Shown: positions 8,404 to 18,100 of the stretch, one piece after another
How positions within the stretch are numbered: position 1 is the first letter of the stretch
Layout: every line of letters begins with the position of its first letter
From: PALSA-505 sp035308365
GTDB lineage: Bacteria > Actinomycetota > Actinomycetes > Streptosporangiales > Streptosporangiaceae
Direction: 5' to 3'
Length of the DNA stretch: 56,411 nt
NCBI GenBank assembly: GCA_035308365.1
Contig: DATGGU010000017.1
Span: 1 to 56,411 of the forward strand
Translations under genes and position numbers: made by a program
Notes under the pieces: model-generated
Database searches by the model: none
The model's input: the letters and a program-made list of their open reading frames with translations, nothing else
Told to the model about the DNA's origin: nothing

Positions 8404-11055
8404 ATGGAGCCGGGGTTCACGATCACCGTCAACGGGGTCGCGCGCGAGGTGGCTGCCGGGCCGGAGCGCAGCCTGCTGGAGGTGCTCCGCGAGGAACTCG
8501 GGGTCATGGGGCCGAAGCCCGGCTGTGGGGAAGGCGCCTGCGGGGCGTGCACGGTGCTGCTGGGCCGCCGGGCGGTGACGGCGTGCACCACGCCGGCTGG
8601 CGCGGCCGCCGGGAACCAGGTTACGACCGTTGAAGGGCTGGCCGAGGACGGATTGCTGCACCCGGTCCAGCAGGCCTGGCTGGAGACCGGGGCGCTGCAA
8701 TGTGGCTACTGCACCGCGGGCTGGCTGGCCGGCTGTGCCGCGCTGCTGGCGCGGGTTCCGCATCCCGACGATGCGCGAATCGACGCCGAGCTGGCCGGGC
8801 ACGTCTGCCGGTGCTGCACCTACCCGCGGATCAGGGCGGCGGTGCACCGGGCCGCCGAGCTGATGGAGCATCCCGAACTGCTCGGGCCGGTGCCGGACCA
8901 CCGGCCGGCCGCCGGTGAGACCGGTCCGCTGGCCGCGGCGGCCGGGCTGGTGGCTCCCGGAGAGGTCAGCGCTCCGGGCCGGCCGTGGGACGAGGCCGCT
9001 CCCGATCCCGGCGCGTTCTTCGCGGTGCTGCCGGACGGGCTGGTCGCCGTGGCCGATACCGAGCCTGGCACCGGCCGGGGAGGGCGGCCGGCCACGAGCA
9101 CCCAGGCCTGGCTGCATGTGGGGCCGGATGGTGTGGTGACGGCCTTCACCGGCAAGGTGGAAGCGGGCCAGGGTACCCGGGGCGCGCTGGGGGTGCTCGT
9201 CGCGGAGGAACTGCGGGTGTCACCGGCCGCGGTCAGGGTGCTGATGGGCAACACCAGCGTGTCCCCGTTCGACATGGGTACATTCGGGAGCCGGTCGATG
9301 CCGGACGCCGGGACGCTGCTGCGCCGGGCGGCGGCGGCAGCGCGCCGGGTGCTGGGTGAAGCGGCGGCGGAGCGGTTCGGTCTCGATGCCGCCGGGCTCA
9401 CGCTCGCTGACGGGATGGTGGCCGGGCCGGACGGCGCACCCACCGCCACCTACGGCCAACTGGTCACCGGGATGCGCCGGGTGGAGCTGGCCCGCGCGGA
9501 CGAGGAACTCACCGCCCCGGCGTCGTGGCGGAGGGCGTGGGACTCCGCCAGAGCGGCCGCCTGTGGCGCGGTGGTCACCGGGGGCAAAAGGTTCCCGGCC
9601 GACCTCACCGTCGCCGGGATGCGGCATGGGTGCGTCCTGCGGGCTCCGGCGCACGGGGCCAGACTGCGCGCGATGGACACGGCCGCCGCGGCGGCGCTGC
9701 CGGGTGTGCAAGTGGTCCGGGACGGCGATTTCGCCGGTGTGGTCGCAGCCACCGCCCGCGAGGCCCGCGCGGCGGTCAGCGCCATAGCCGCGGACTGGGA
9801 GTACTCCACCGAGCCTGGGCCGGACGGACTGGCGGCCTACCTGCGGTCGCACCCGTTCGAGGGTGAGGGCTGGAGTGCCCCGTACCGGAATGCCGAGGGC
9901 GACGTGGCGGCGGCGCTGGCCGCCGGGCCGGCCGTGCTGACCGCCACTTACACCACCGCCTACCTGGCCCACGTTCCACTGGAGCCGCGCGCCGCCCTGG
10001 CCCGATGGCACGGTGAGCGGCTGACCGTGTGGGTTGGCACCTCGACCCCGTTCCGGGTCCGCGGCGACCTGGCCGGTGCGCTGGGGACCGACGAGTCCAT
10101 GATCCAGGTCATCGTTCCTGACTTCGGCGGTGGCTTCGGCGGCAAGCACGGCCCCGCGGTCGCGCTGGAGGCCGCCTGGCTCGCGCGGGCCGCGAACTGC
10201 CCGGTCAAGGTGACCTGGAGCCGGGAGGATGAGTTCCGCGGCGGGTACCTGCGGCCGGCCGCGGTCATCGACGTCGCGAGCAGTGCGGATGCTGATGGCC
10301 GGCTCACCGGCTGGTCCTTCACCAACATCAATTCGGGACAGGTGGGCCTGGCCACCCCCTACCGGGTCCCCAGCCAGCTCCTGGTTTACCAGCCCGCACA
10401 GGCCCCGCTGCCACAGGGCTCGTACCGGGCGCTGGCCGCCACGGCGAACAACTTCGCGCGCGAGTCGCAGATGGACGAGATGGCCAGGCTGCTCGGCGCC
10501 GACCCGCTGGCGTTCCGGCTCGCCCACCTGGACGATCCAAGGCTGGCCGGGGTGCTGCGCCGGGCCGCCGGCCGGATCGGCTGGGACCGGCGCGACGGGC
10601 TGCCACCGGGGCACGGCATCGGCCTGGCCTGCGGGCGGGAGAAGGACGGGCTGGTCGCGACCGCGGCCGAGGTGCGGGTTGACGACGATGGCATCCTGCG
10701 GGTGCTGCGGCTGGTGACCGCCTTCGATTGCGGTGCCATCGTCGACCCTGCGAACCTGGCCAACCAGGTCGAGGGCGCCACCGTCATGGGCCTGGGCGGT
10801 GCGTTGTTCGAGCAGGTGGACTTCGCCGGCGGCCGCATCACCAACGCATCGATGTCGCAGTACCGGGTGCCCCGGCTGCCCGATGTCCCGCAGGTGGAGG
10901 TCATCCTCGTGGACCAGCCGGACCTGCCCTCGGCCGGCGGCGGCGAAACCCCGCTGATCGCGGTGGCGCCCGCCGTGGCGAACGCGATCTGCGGCGCCAC
11001 CGGGATCCGGCTGCGCTCGCTGCCGCTCGCGCCGCGCGGCACGGTCAGCGGATAG
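8404..11055 (+). CDS. Molybdenum hydroxylase, fused 2Fe-2S and molybdopterin subunits
   Basis: 883-residue xanthine-dehydrogenase-family protein in one chain. Residues 1-160 are the small subunit: plant-type 2Fe-2S motif GCGEGACGAC, then the second cluster domain (CGYCTAGW and CRCCTYPRI). Residues about 225-883 are the molybdopterin large subunit with GGGFGGK, the substrate-channel segment QGSYRALAATANN, and the C-terminal active-site Glu in GGGETPLIAV. No FAD subunit or domain is present here or nearby, as in isoquinoline 1-oxidoreductase (IorAB)-type enzymes that pass electrons to an external acceptor. A strong ribosome site AAGGAG lies 5-6 bases before the ATG. It probably hydroxylates an N-heterocycle or aldehyde; the substrate is unknown. 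The moaA/mobA operon at 38-39.8 kb may supply cofactor. The neighbours are unrelated regulators. Confidence 0.9.
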   Translation: MEPGFTITVNGVAREVAAGPERSLLEVLREELGVMGPKPGCGEGACGACTVLLGRRAVTACTTPAGAAAGNQVTTVEGLAEDGLLHPVQQAWLETGALQCGYCTAGWLAGCAALLARVPHPDDARIDAELAGHVCRCCTYPRIRAAVHRAAELMEHPELLGPVPDHRPAAGETGPLAAAAGLVAPGEVSAPGRPWDEAAPDPGAFFAVLPDGLVAVADTEPGTGRGGRPATSTQAWLHVGPDGVVTAFTGKVEAGQGTRGALGVLVAEELRVSPAAVRVLMGNTSVSPFDMGTFGSRSMPDAGTLLRRAAAAARRVLGEAAAERFGLDAAGLTLADGMVAGPDGAPTATYGQLVTGMRRVELARADEELTAPASWRRAWDSARAAACGAVVTGGKRFPADLTVAGMRHGCVLRAPAHGARLRAMDTAAAAALPGVQVVRDGDFAGVVAATAREARAAVSAIAADWEYSTEPGPDGLAAYLRSHPFEGEGWSAPYRNAEGDVAAALAAGPAVLTATYTTAYLAHVPLEPRAALARWHGERLTVWVGTSTPFRVRGDLAGALGTDESMIQVIVPDFGGGFGGKHGPAVALEAAWLARAANCPVKVTWSREDEFRGGYLRPAAVIDVASSADADGRLTGWSFTNINSGQVGLATPYRVPSQLLVYQPAQAPLPQGSYRALAATANNFARESQMDEMARLLGADPLAFRLAHLDDPRLAGVLRRAAGRIGWDRRDGLPPGHGIGLACGREKDGLVATAAEVRVDDDGILRVLRLVTAFDCGAIVDPANLANQVEGATVMGLGGALFEQVDFAGGRITNASMSQYRVPRLPDVPQVEVILVDQPDLPSAGGGETPLIAVAPAVANAICGATGIRLRSLPLAPRGTVSG

Positions 11056-11203
11056 CGGCAGCCGCCCAGGTCTGCTGACTCATGCCCGCCTGGGCCGGGG
11101 CCGTGACGGCACGGTCAGTGCGAGACGATATTGGATTGGGTACGATGTTCGCAAATGTTGTTCGCAGGAGCGAAGCCGTCCAGAGCAGTGTGGGGAAAGC
11201 GAG

Positions 11204-11240
11204 TTGACAGCATGCGATTAGTCTCAAGATACTAATTTCG
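11204..11240 (+). promoter_or_regulatory. Predicted leaderless promoter with dyad operator for padR
   Basis: TTGACA (11204-11209) and GATACT (11228-11233) are 18 bp apart, and the GTG start codon of the PadR gene lies 7 bases after the -10 end. The start codon is therefore the likely transcription start (leaderless). The dyad TTAGTCTCAAGATACTAA (11218-11235; symmetric TTAGT-N-TC-NN-GA-N-ACTAA) covers the -10 box. That is where an autorepressor would bind. No Shine-Dalgarno is present. Confidence 0.6.
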
Positions 11241-11812
11241 TGAATCTAACCCGGCTCATGGTACTGGGCACACTGGCCAGCCATGGGCCGATGCATGGGC
11301 ACCAGATCCGGCGGATCGCGGAGATCAGCAACGTCGGCGAGTGGGGTGGCGTCAGCGTCGGGGCGCTCTACCGCGAGCTGCGGCAGATGGATGGCGACGG
11401 GCTGGTCGAGGCCGTGCGCACGGAGAAGGTGGGCAGGCGGCCGGCCAGGACCATCTACGCGATCACCGATGAAGGCCAGTTTGAACTGCAGGTGCTGCGT
11501 GGCCGCGCCATGCTCGAGATGTCCAGCGGGCCCGACCCGCTGGGGGTGGCGCTCGCCTTCGCCTGGCACGGCATCGACCCCCAGGAAGCCATCGACACGA
11601 TGCGGCTGCGCCGGGAGCAGATGGCGATCGCCGCCGAGCACCTGGCCGCCGAGGCACAGCGGCTGCTGGCCAAGGGCTACATCGGCCCGGTGCAGGCCGC
11701 CGTGATGCGCCGTGGCGTCATGCACATCGAAACCGAGGTGTGCTGGCACGACGAGTTCGCCAAGACACTCGCCGAACTACCGGCGCAAGATTGCGAGCAG
11801 CACAAGCACTAG
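11240..11812 (+). CDS. PadR-family transcriptional regulator
   Basis: 190-residue PadR protein. The N-terminal winged helix (about 1-90) starts with NLTRLMVLGTLASHGPMHGHQI, then VSVGALYRELRQMDGDGLVE and the wing TIYAITDEGQ. The C-terminal dimerisation helices contain ERREQMA-like and HIETEVCWHDE segments. PadR proteins usually repress a neighbouring exporter and release DNA on drug binding. The ABC genes start 84 bp downstream on the same strand, so the set is padR-ATPase-permease. The GTG start coincides with the predicted transcription start, with an operator-like dyad just upstream, suggesting autoregulation. Confidence 0.92.
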   Translation: MNLTRLMVLGTLASHGPMHGHQIRRIAEISNVGEWGGVSVGALYRELRQMDGDGLVEAVRTEKVGRRPARTIYAITDEGQFELQVLRGRAMLEMSSGPDPLGVALAFAWHGIDPQEAIDTMRLRREQMAIAAEHLAAEAQRLLAKGYIGPVQAAVMRRGVMHIETEVCWHDEFAKTLAELPAQDCEQHKH

Positions 11813-11896
11813 GCATCCATGTATCAGCCAGGCATGTGCCGGGGTGGCCCGGCAAGTGGCGGCTGCCCGGACGCGGGGAGCAGAAGGGAATCCAGC

Positions 11897-12898
11897 ATGG
11901 CCATCATTGAGGCGCGGGGACTCAGCCGCACCTTCAAGAGCCGCGGCCGCACGGTGGAGGCGGTCCGCGGCGTCGATCTCACCGTGACCGACGGCGAGAT
12001 CGTCGGCTTTCTCGGGCCGAACGGAGCCGGCAAGACCACCACCCTGCGCATGCTGACCACGCTGCTGCGGCCGACCGCGGGGACGGCAACCGTGGCCGGT
12101 GCCGACCTGCTGAAGGATCCGGCCACGGTGCGGCGCAGGATCGGCTACGTGGCCCAGGCCATGGGCGCGACCCAGGGTGGCACCGACCCGAACTGCCTGG
12201 TCCGGGAGGAACTGGGGATCCAGGCCGAGCTGTACCGCCTCGACCCGGCCGAGGCGGCCCGCCGCCGCGAGCTGCTCATCAAGCAGCTCGAACTGACCGG
12301 TCTGGACGACAGGCTGGTGAAGACGCTGTCCGGCGGCCAGCGCCGCCGTCTGGACATCGCGCTCGGTCTCGTGCACTCGCCGCGCCTGGTCTTCCTCGAC
12401 GAGCCGAGCACCGGCCTGGACCCGCAGAGCCGTAGCCACCTGTGGGACCACATCCGCGGGCTGCGCGGGGAACTGGGCACCACGGTCTTCCTCACCACGC
12501 ACTACCTGGAAGAGGCGGACGCGCTCTGCGACCGGATCCTGGTCATCGACAACGGCGAGATCATCGCCACCGGGGCCCCCGAGGAGCTCAAGCGCCGCAT
12601 CTCCGGTGACGTGATCACCCTCAGCGTGAGCGGCGACCCGGCCGCCGCCGGGGCGCTGCTGGCCGTCGAGCCCGGCGTGCGGGAGTCCTCGGTGGACGGT
12701 GACTCGCTCCGGCTCACCGTGGAGCACGGCGAGGAAGCGCTGCCCGGCATGCTGCGCACGCTCGACAGCCAGGGAATCCGGTTGCAGTCGATCCGGCTGG
12801 CCCGGCCGTCCCTCGACGACGTGTTCCTCACCCTGACCGGCCGTTCGCTCCGCGAGGACGCGCCGGAGCCAGCGCAGCCGGTCGCGGCTGGCCACTGA
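11897..12898 (+). CDS. DrrA-like ABC exporter ATPase
   Basis: 333-residue ATPase of the daunorubicin-resistance (DrrA) type. It has Walker A GPNGAGKTT, signature LSGGQRRRLDIALGL, Walker B LVFLDEPSTGLD and H-loop TTHYLEEAD. The C-terminal DUF4162-like domain ends LDDVFLTLTGR, typical of the DrrA group. The ATG at 11897 follows AAGGGA with proper spacing; a longer frame from 11819 has no family similarity. It forms a transporter with the permease 32 bp downstream and is probably repressed by the upstream PadR. The substrate is unknown (hydrophobic drug or lipid likely). Confidence 0.93.
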   Translation: MAIIEARGLSRTFKSRGRTVEAVRGVDLTVTDGEIVGFLGPNGAGKTTTLRMLTTLLRPTAGTATVAGADLLKDPATVRRRIGYVAQAMGATQGGTDPNCLVREELGIQAELYRLDPAEAARRRELLIKQLELTGLDDRLVKTLSGGQRRRLDIALGLVHSPRLVFLDEPSTGLDPQSRSHLWDHIRGLRGELGTTVFLTTHYLEEADALCDRILVIDNGEIIATGAPEELKRRISGDVITLSVSGDPAAAGALLAVEPGVRESSVDGDSLRLTVEHGEEALPGMLRTLDSQGIRLQSIRLARPSLDDVFLTLTGRSLREDAPEPAQPVAAGH

Positions 12899-12930
12899 CC
12901 GCGCCAGGGCAACTTCACAGGAGAGACGAC

Positions 12931-13698
12931 ATGGCTTTCTTTCACGACACGCTGCTGATCTTCAAGCGGCAGGTCAGGCTGTCGCTGCGCATGCCGGCCT
13001 GGATCATCATCGGCCTGGTCCAGCCCATCCTGTACCTGGCCTTCTTCGGCCCGCTGCTCAGCAATATGACCGGCCACCACCTGCCAGGCTTCCCCGGCGG
13101 CAACTCCTACCAGTTCTTCGTCCCCGGCCTGCTCATCCAGCTCGGCCTGTTCGGCGCCGCGTTCGTTGGCTTCAGCATCATCGCCGACTGGCGCTACGGC
13201 GTCATCGAGCGCTTCCGGGTCACTCCGGTGACCCGGCTGGCCATCCTGGCCGGCCGGGTGCTGCGCGACGTGCTCACCCTGCTCATCCAGGGCATTGTGC
13301 TGGTGCTGGCCGGTGTCGCGTTCGGGATGCGGCCCCCGGTCACCGGGGTCATCATCGGCCTCGGCTTCATCGCGGTATGCGCCGTCAGCCTGGCCTCGAT
13401 CTCCTACACGGTGGGCCTGCTCACCAAGAGCGAGGACATCCTGGCCCCCGCGCTCAACATGGTGGTGGTACCGCTGATGCTGCTGTCGGGGATCATGCTG
13501 CCGATGACCCTCGGGCCCGGCTGGCTGCAGGGCATCGCCCGGGCAACCCCGTTCCGCTACATCATCGACGCGATGCGGGAAGCGTTCGACCGGCACTACT
13601 TCAACACCATCATGGTCGAGGGCATCGCGGTCGCCGTGGGCATGGCCGCCGTCTGCCTCTGGCTGGCCTCCCGCGCGTTCGTCCGGGAAAACGCGTGA
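12931..13698 (+). CDS. DrrB-like ABC-2 type permease
   Basis: 255-residue membrane protein with six hydrophobic segments and the ABC-2 permease pattern: an N-terminal amphipathic part (FKRQVRLSLRMPAW), the coupling-region segment WRYGVIERFRVTPVTR, and a C-terminal GIARATPFRYIIDAMR. It partners the DrrA-like ATPase just upstream. The ribosome site CAGGAGAG precedes the ATG. The family exports hydrophobic compounds; specificity cannot be inferred. Confidence 0.92.
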   Translation: MAFFHDTLLIFKRQVRLSLRMPAWIIIGLVQPILYLAFFGPLLSNMTGHHLPGFPGGNSYQFFVPGLLIQLGLFGAAFVGFSIIADWRYGVIERFRVTPVTRLAILAGRVLRDVLTLLIQGIVLVLAGVAFGMRPPVTGVIIGLGFIAVCAVSLASISYTVGLLTKSEDILAPALNMVVVPLMLLSGIMLPMTLGPGWLQGIARATPFRYIIDAMREAFDRHYFNTIMVEGIAVAVGMAAVCLWLASRAFVRENA

Positions 13699-13762
13699 GA
13701 AAGGCACTATTGAGCGTGTGCGACCATAAGAGCAAGAGACGACACGGACGAGGGGCTGCGTT

Positions 13763-14299
13763 ATGTCGACATATGGTCAATTCGTCTCGCACCCGCTGGC
13801 CAGCGGGCTCAGCATGTCGACGTACAACCAGTTCGCCTGGCTGCCACTGGCCGGCGGGCTCACCGGGCTCGGCCTGGTCGCCAGCTACTTCCTGTTCCGC
13901 CGCCGGGGTGTGCGGGCCGGCCTGCGCGGGGTGGCCTGGTCGCTGCTCCCGCTGGCCGCCTACCTGACCGGGTCGATCAAAATGATCTGGGAGATGGCCT
14001 CGGCCATCACCGGCTTCGCCACGTCGTTCCTCTTCTCCCCGGAGAAGTGGGCCGGAGTGGCCGTCGCCGGCCTCGCCTTCGTCCTGTTCGTCGTCACCGG
14101 GATGCTCCGCCGCCCAGCCAAGGCCGACCTCCCCAGCAAGCCGGACAGCCAAGCACCGCTACCACGCCGATCCAAGGCAGCCGCCCCCGCAGACAACAAG
14201 AAAGCCATCGCTCCCCGCCAGCCCAAGCAGCCAGCCCTCCCCGATGACGACGACTTCAGCGAAGTAGAAAAGATCCTCCGCAGCCGCGGCATTAATTAG
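13763..14299 (+). CDS. Small membrane protein of unknown function
   Basis: 178-residue protein I cannot assign to a named family. It begins with an imperfect internal duplication (MSTYGQFVSHPLASGLS / MSTYNQFAWLPLAGGL) and has about three hydrophobic segments (residues 25-45, 52-72, 92-112). A basic and Pro/Lys-rich linker follows, and the tail is acidic (DDDDFSEVEKILRSRGIN). The membrane anchor plus charged tail suggests a cytoplasmic protein-protein contact. It lies 64 bp after the DrrB-like gene on the same strand and may belong to that operon. A later Met (MSTYNQF) is an alternative start. Confidence 0.7.
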   Translation: MSTYGQFVSHPLASGLSMSTYNQFAWLPLAGGLTGLGLVASYFLFRRRGVRAGLRGVAWSLLPLAAYLTGSIKMIWEMASAITGFATSFLFSPEKWAGVAVAGLAFVLFVVTGMLRRPAKADLPSKPDSQAPLPRRSKAAAPADNKKAIAPRQPKQPALPDDDDFSEVEKILRSRGIN

Positions 14300-14307
14300 T
14301 TCCCGGT

Positions 14308-14323
14308 GTCCCCCTGCGGGGAC
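14308..14323. terminator. Hairpin between convergent genes
   Basis: GTCCCC (14308-14313) and GGGGAC (14318-14323) with a 4-base loop lie 8 bases after the membrane-protein stop, in the 102-bp space before the convergently oriented HAD gene end. There is no T-tract, so it is only a probable terminator. Confidence 0.4.
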
Positions 14324-14401
14324 GTGCTGCGGGCGTGAAAATTTGGGGTGGCTGCCCGCCGGCGTCGAGCTTGCTTGGTGCTATGAGCCCGTTAGAACGA
14401 T

Positions 14402-15058
14402 TCAACCGGCTTCGGCCACTATCGCGCGTAGCCGGGCAAGGCTCAGGTCTGCCAGGGAAGGCACCACGACCCGGCCGGGTGCCGCCGGGACCGGGACGAC
14501 GTTGGGGACGGCGACGACGCGGCAGCCGGCGGCTTCGGCGGAGGCGACACCGTTCGGGGAGTCTTCCAGGACTATGGAGCAGCCGGGGTCGGCGGCCAGC
14601 AGTTTGGTGCCAAGGAGGTAGGGCTCGGGGTCGGGCTTGATCCGGGTGACATCTTCGGCGCACACGGTGACCGGGAAGCTCAGGCCGGTGGCCTCGAAGA
14701 CGGCTTCCATGATCAGCCGCTCGGACGAGGTGACAAGCGCGTACGGCACGCCGGCCGCCTTCACCTCGGCGAGCAGTTCGACGGCGCCAGGGCGCGGGGT
14801 CACCGCCGAACCGCGCAGCCTGGCGATCATGCCGTCCAGCATCCAGCGGGCCAGCGTCTCGCGCGGGATCGGGTGGGTGGCCTTGCCGATCAGGTAGTCG
14901 AGGGTGGCCTGGAGCGACCCGCCGACGAGCTTGCCCTGGTCTTCGTGTGACCAGTGTCCCCCCAGCCTGGCCATCACCGCGGTTTCCACTTCGAACCAGA
15001 GCGGCTCGGTGTCGACGAGCAGCCCATCCATGTCGAACAGGACGGCTTGAAGAAACAT
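14402..15058 (-). CDS. HAD-superfamily phosphatase (beta-phosphoglucomutase-like)
   Basis: 218-residue hydrolase with HAD motif I FDMDGLLVDTEPLW (nucleophile Asp9, acid/base Asp11), motif II VTSSE, motif III Lys in RIKPDPEPY, and motif IV VLEDSPNG. A helical cap between motifs I and II puts it in subclass I. It is probably a sugar-phosphate or nucleotide phosphatase; the substrate is unknown. It is 88 bp downstream of metH on the same strand, an association I recall from other actinobacteria. The ATG has no evident Shine-Dalgarno, and an AT-rich inverted repeat ends immediately before it. Confidence 0.92.
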   Translation of the reverse strand: MFLQAVLFDMDGLLVDTEPLWFEVETAVMARLGGHWSHEDQGKLVGGSLQATLDYLIGKATHPIPRETLARWMLDGMIARLRGSAVTPRPGAVELLAEVKAAGVPYALVTSSERLIMEAVFEATGLSFPVTVCAEDVTRIKPDPEPYLLGTKLLAADPGCSIVLEDSPNGVASAEAAGCRVVAVPNVVPVPAAPGRVVVPSLADLSLARLRAIVAEAG

Positions 15059-15059
15059 T

Positions 15060-15134
15060 ATTCAAAACGGCCTGTCGTGTAAAAGTTATGGCTGGTCAGA
15101 ACCCTGAGGGGAAGATCACTAACGTGTTTTGAAT
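15060..15134 (-). other. 9-bp AT-rich inverted repeat in metH-HAD spacer
   Basis: ATTCAAAAC (15060-15068) and GTTTTGAAT (15126-15134) bracket 57 bases. They span nearly the whole spacer from just after the metH stop to just before the HAD start. AT-rich arms are unusual here. They could fold back and hide or expose the HAD start, or mark a former insertion. Confidence 0.35.
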
Positions 15135-15146
15135 ATTGTTCGGTCA

Positions 15147-18100
15147 TCAGATGCTGAAGTACTTCGCCTCGGGATGGTGAGCGACCAGCGCATCGGTGGC
15201 CTGCTCCGGGGTGAGCTGGAATTCCTCGGACAGTTCTACCCCGATCCGCTCCGGGGCGAGCAGCCGCACGATCTTGGCCCGGTCCTCCAGGTTCGGGCAG
15301 GCGGCGTAGCCGAAGGAGAACCGTGCGCCGCGGTAGCCGAGCCGGAAGAAGTCTTCCAGGTTCTCCGGGTCATCTTCGCCGAAGCCCAGCTCGGACCTGA
15401 TCCGGGTGTGCCAGAACTCGGCCAGTGCTTCGGTGAGCTGTACCGACAGTCCGTGCAGCTCGACGTAGTCGCGGTAGGAGTTCTTCGCGAACAGCTCGGC
15501 GGCCGCCTCGCTGATCTTGGTCCCGACGGTGACCAGCTGGAAGGCGACCACATCGGTCTCCCCGCTCTCCCGCGGCCGGAAGAAGTCGGCCAGGCACAGG
15601 TGCCTGTCCCGGCGCTGCCGTGGGAACGAGAACCGCTCCCGCGCGGCCCCGGAGCCGTCCAGGATGACCAGGTCGTTGCCTTCGCTCACGCAGGGGAAGT
15701 AGCCGTAGACCACGGCCGCCTCGATCATCGCCTCGGTCCGCAACCGCTCCAGCCACATCCGCAGCCGCGGCCGCCCTTCCGACTCGACGAGCTCATCGTA
15801 GGCCGGGCCGGCGCCGCGGGAGCTCTTCAGCCCCCACTGGCCCATGAACGTGGCCCGTTCATCGAGGTAGGCGGCATAGTCCGCGAGTGGTATTCCCTTG
15901 ATGATCCGGTCGCCCCAGAAGGGCGGCGCCGGTATCGGGTTGTCTGTTCTTACGTCCGAACGCAGCGGCATATCCTCCGGGGGCGTGACCTGCAGCCGGG
16001 CGCTGGCGGGCCTGGCGGCTACCCGGCGCTCGCGCAGTGGTGGCAGTGACGCGCCGGTCTCGCCGCGCTTCACCGCCATGCAGGCGTCCATCAGCCGGAG
16101 TCCCTCGAACGCGTCCCTGGCGTACCGCACCTCGCCGTCGAACAGCGTGGCCAGATCCTGCTCCACGTAGGAGCGGGTGAGCGCCGCGCCACCGAGCAGC
16201 ACCGGCCAGCGCTGAGCCAGCTTGCGTGAGTTCAGCTCGGCCAGGTTGTCCCGCATCACGACCGTCGACTTGACCAGCAGCCCGGACATGCCGATCACGT
16301 CCGCATCGTTTTCCTCGGCGGCGGCCACGATCGCCGAGATCGGCTGCTTGATCCCGATGTTCACCACGTCGTAGCCGTTGTTGGACAGGATGATGTCGAC
16401 CAGGTTCTTGCCGATGTCGTGCACGTCGCCGCGCACCGTAGCCAGCACGATGGTGCCGCGCCCGGCCTCACCGGTGCGCTCCATGTGCGGCTCGAGGTAG
16501 CCGACCGAGGACTTCATCACCTCGGCGGACTGCAGCACGAACGGCAGTTGCATCTGCCCCGAGGCGAACCGCTCACCGACCGTCTTCATGCCGTCCAGCA
16601 GCACGTCGTTGACGATCTCCAGGGCTGGCCGCTGGGTCAGCGCCTCGTCCAGATCGGCCTCCAGGCCGGCCCGCTCGCCATCGATGATCCGCCGCTTCAG
16701 CCGCTCCCACAGCGGCAGGCCCGCCAGCTCCGCCGCCCGGCCCGCCCGGACCGCGGCCGCGTCCACCCCCTCGAACAGCTCAAGGAGCCGGGCCAGCGGG
16801 TCGTAATCCTCCCGCCGCCGGTCGTAGATCAGGTCAAGCGCGGCCTGCAACTGCTCGTCGGGGATCCGGGCGATCGGCATGATCCGGGCTGCGTGCACGA
16901 TCGCGGAGTCCAGCCCGGCCCGCACGCACTCGTCCAGGAAGACCGAGTTGAGCACGGCCCTGGCCGCCGGGTTCAGGCCGAACGAGACGTTGGACACGCC
17001 CAGCGTGGTCTGCACGTCCGGATAACGGCGCTTCACCTCGCGGATCGCCTCGATGGTGGCGATCGCGTCCCGGCGGGTCTCCTCCTGCCCGGTCGCGATC
17101 GGGAACGTGAGGCAGTCCACGATGATGTCGCTGACCCGCATCCCCCAGTTGCCGGTCAGGTCCTCGATCAGCCGGGTGGCGACGTTCACCTTCCATTCGG
17201 CGGTGCGCGCCTGGCCCTGCTCGTCGATGGTGAGCGCGATGACGGCGGCACCGTGCTCCTTGACCAGCGGCATCACCCTGGCGATCCGGGAATCCGGGCC
17301 GTCGCCGTCCTCGTAGTTGACCGAGTTGACCACCGCCCGGCCGCCGAGCAGCTCCAGGCCGGCCGCCAGCACCTCAGGCTCGGTCGAGTCGAGCACCAGC
17401 GGCAGAGTCGCCGCGGTCGCCAGCCGCCCGGCCAGCTCCTTCATGTCCGCGACGCCGTCCCGGCCGACGTAGTCCACGCACAGGTCGAGCAGGTGCGCCC
17501 CGTCCCTGGTCTGCTGCCGGGCGATCTCCACGCAGTCGTCGTACCGGCCGGCCGCCATCGCCTCGCGGAATGCCTTGGAACCGTTGGCATTGGTCCGCTC
17601 CCCGATCGCCAGGAACGCGGTGTCCTGCCGGAACGGCACGTGCTGGTACAGCGAGGCCACCCCGGGCTCGGCCCTGGGCCGCCGCTTGGTCACCGCCCGG
17701 CCGCGCACCCGCTCCACCACGGCGGCCATATGTTCCGGCGTCGTGCCGCAGCACCCGCCCACCAGGCTGAGCCCGAACTCACGGGTGAACCCGTCATGGG
17801 CATCCGCCAGCTCGTCCGGCGTCAGCGGATACCGCGCCCCGTTCGGGGTCAGCTCCGGCAGCCCGGCGTTCGGCATGCAGGACAGCAGAGCCTTCGAGTG
17901 CCTGGCCAGGTAGCGCAGGTGCTCGCTCATCTCGCCCGGCCCGGTGGCACAGTTCAGCCCGATCGCGTCCACTCCGAGCGGCTCCAGCGCCGTCAGCGCG
18001 GCGCCGATCTCGCTGCCGAGCAGCATCGCCCCGGTGGTCTCGATCGTCACATGCACGATCAGCGGCACCCGGCCAGCCGTATCCGCGATGGCCCGCCTGG

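Noticed and set aside
9220..10614. A 464-codon minus-strand frame over the molybdenum hydroxylase
   Set aside because: It is a shadow of the plus-strand enzyme, whose cofactor motifs are unambiguous.
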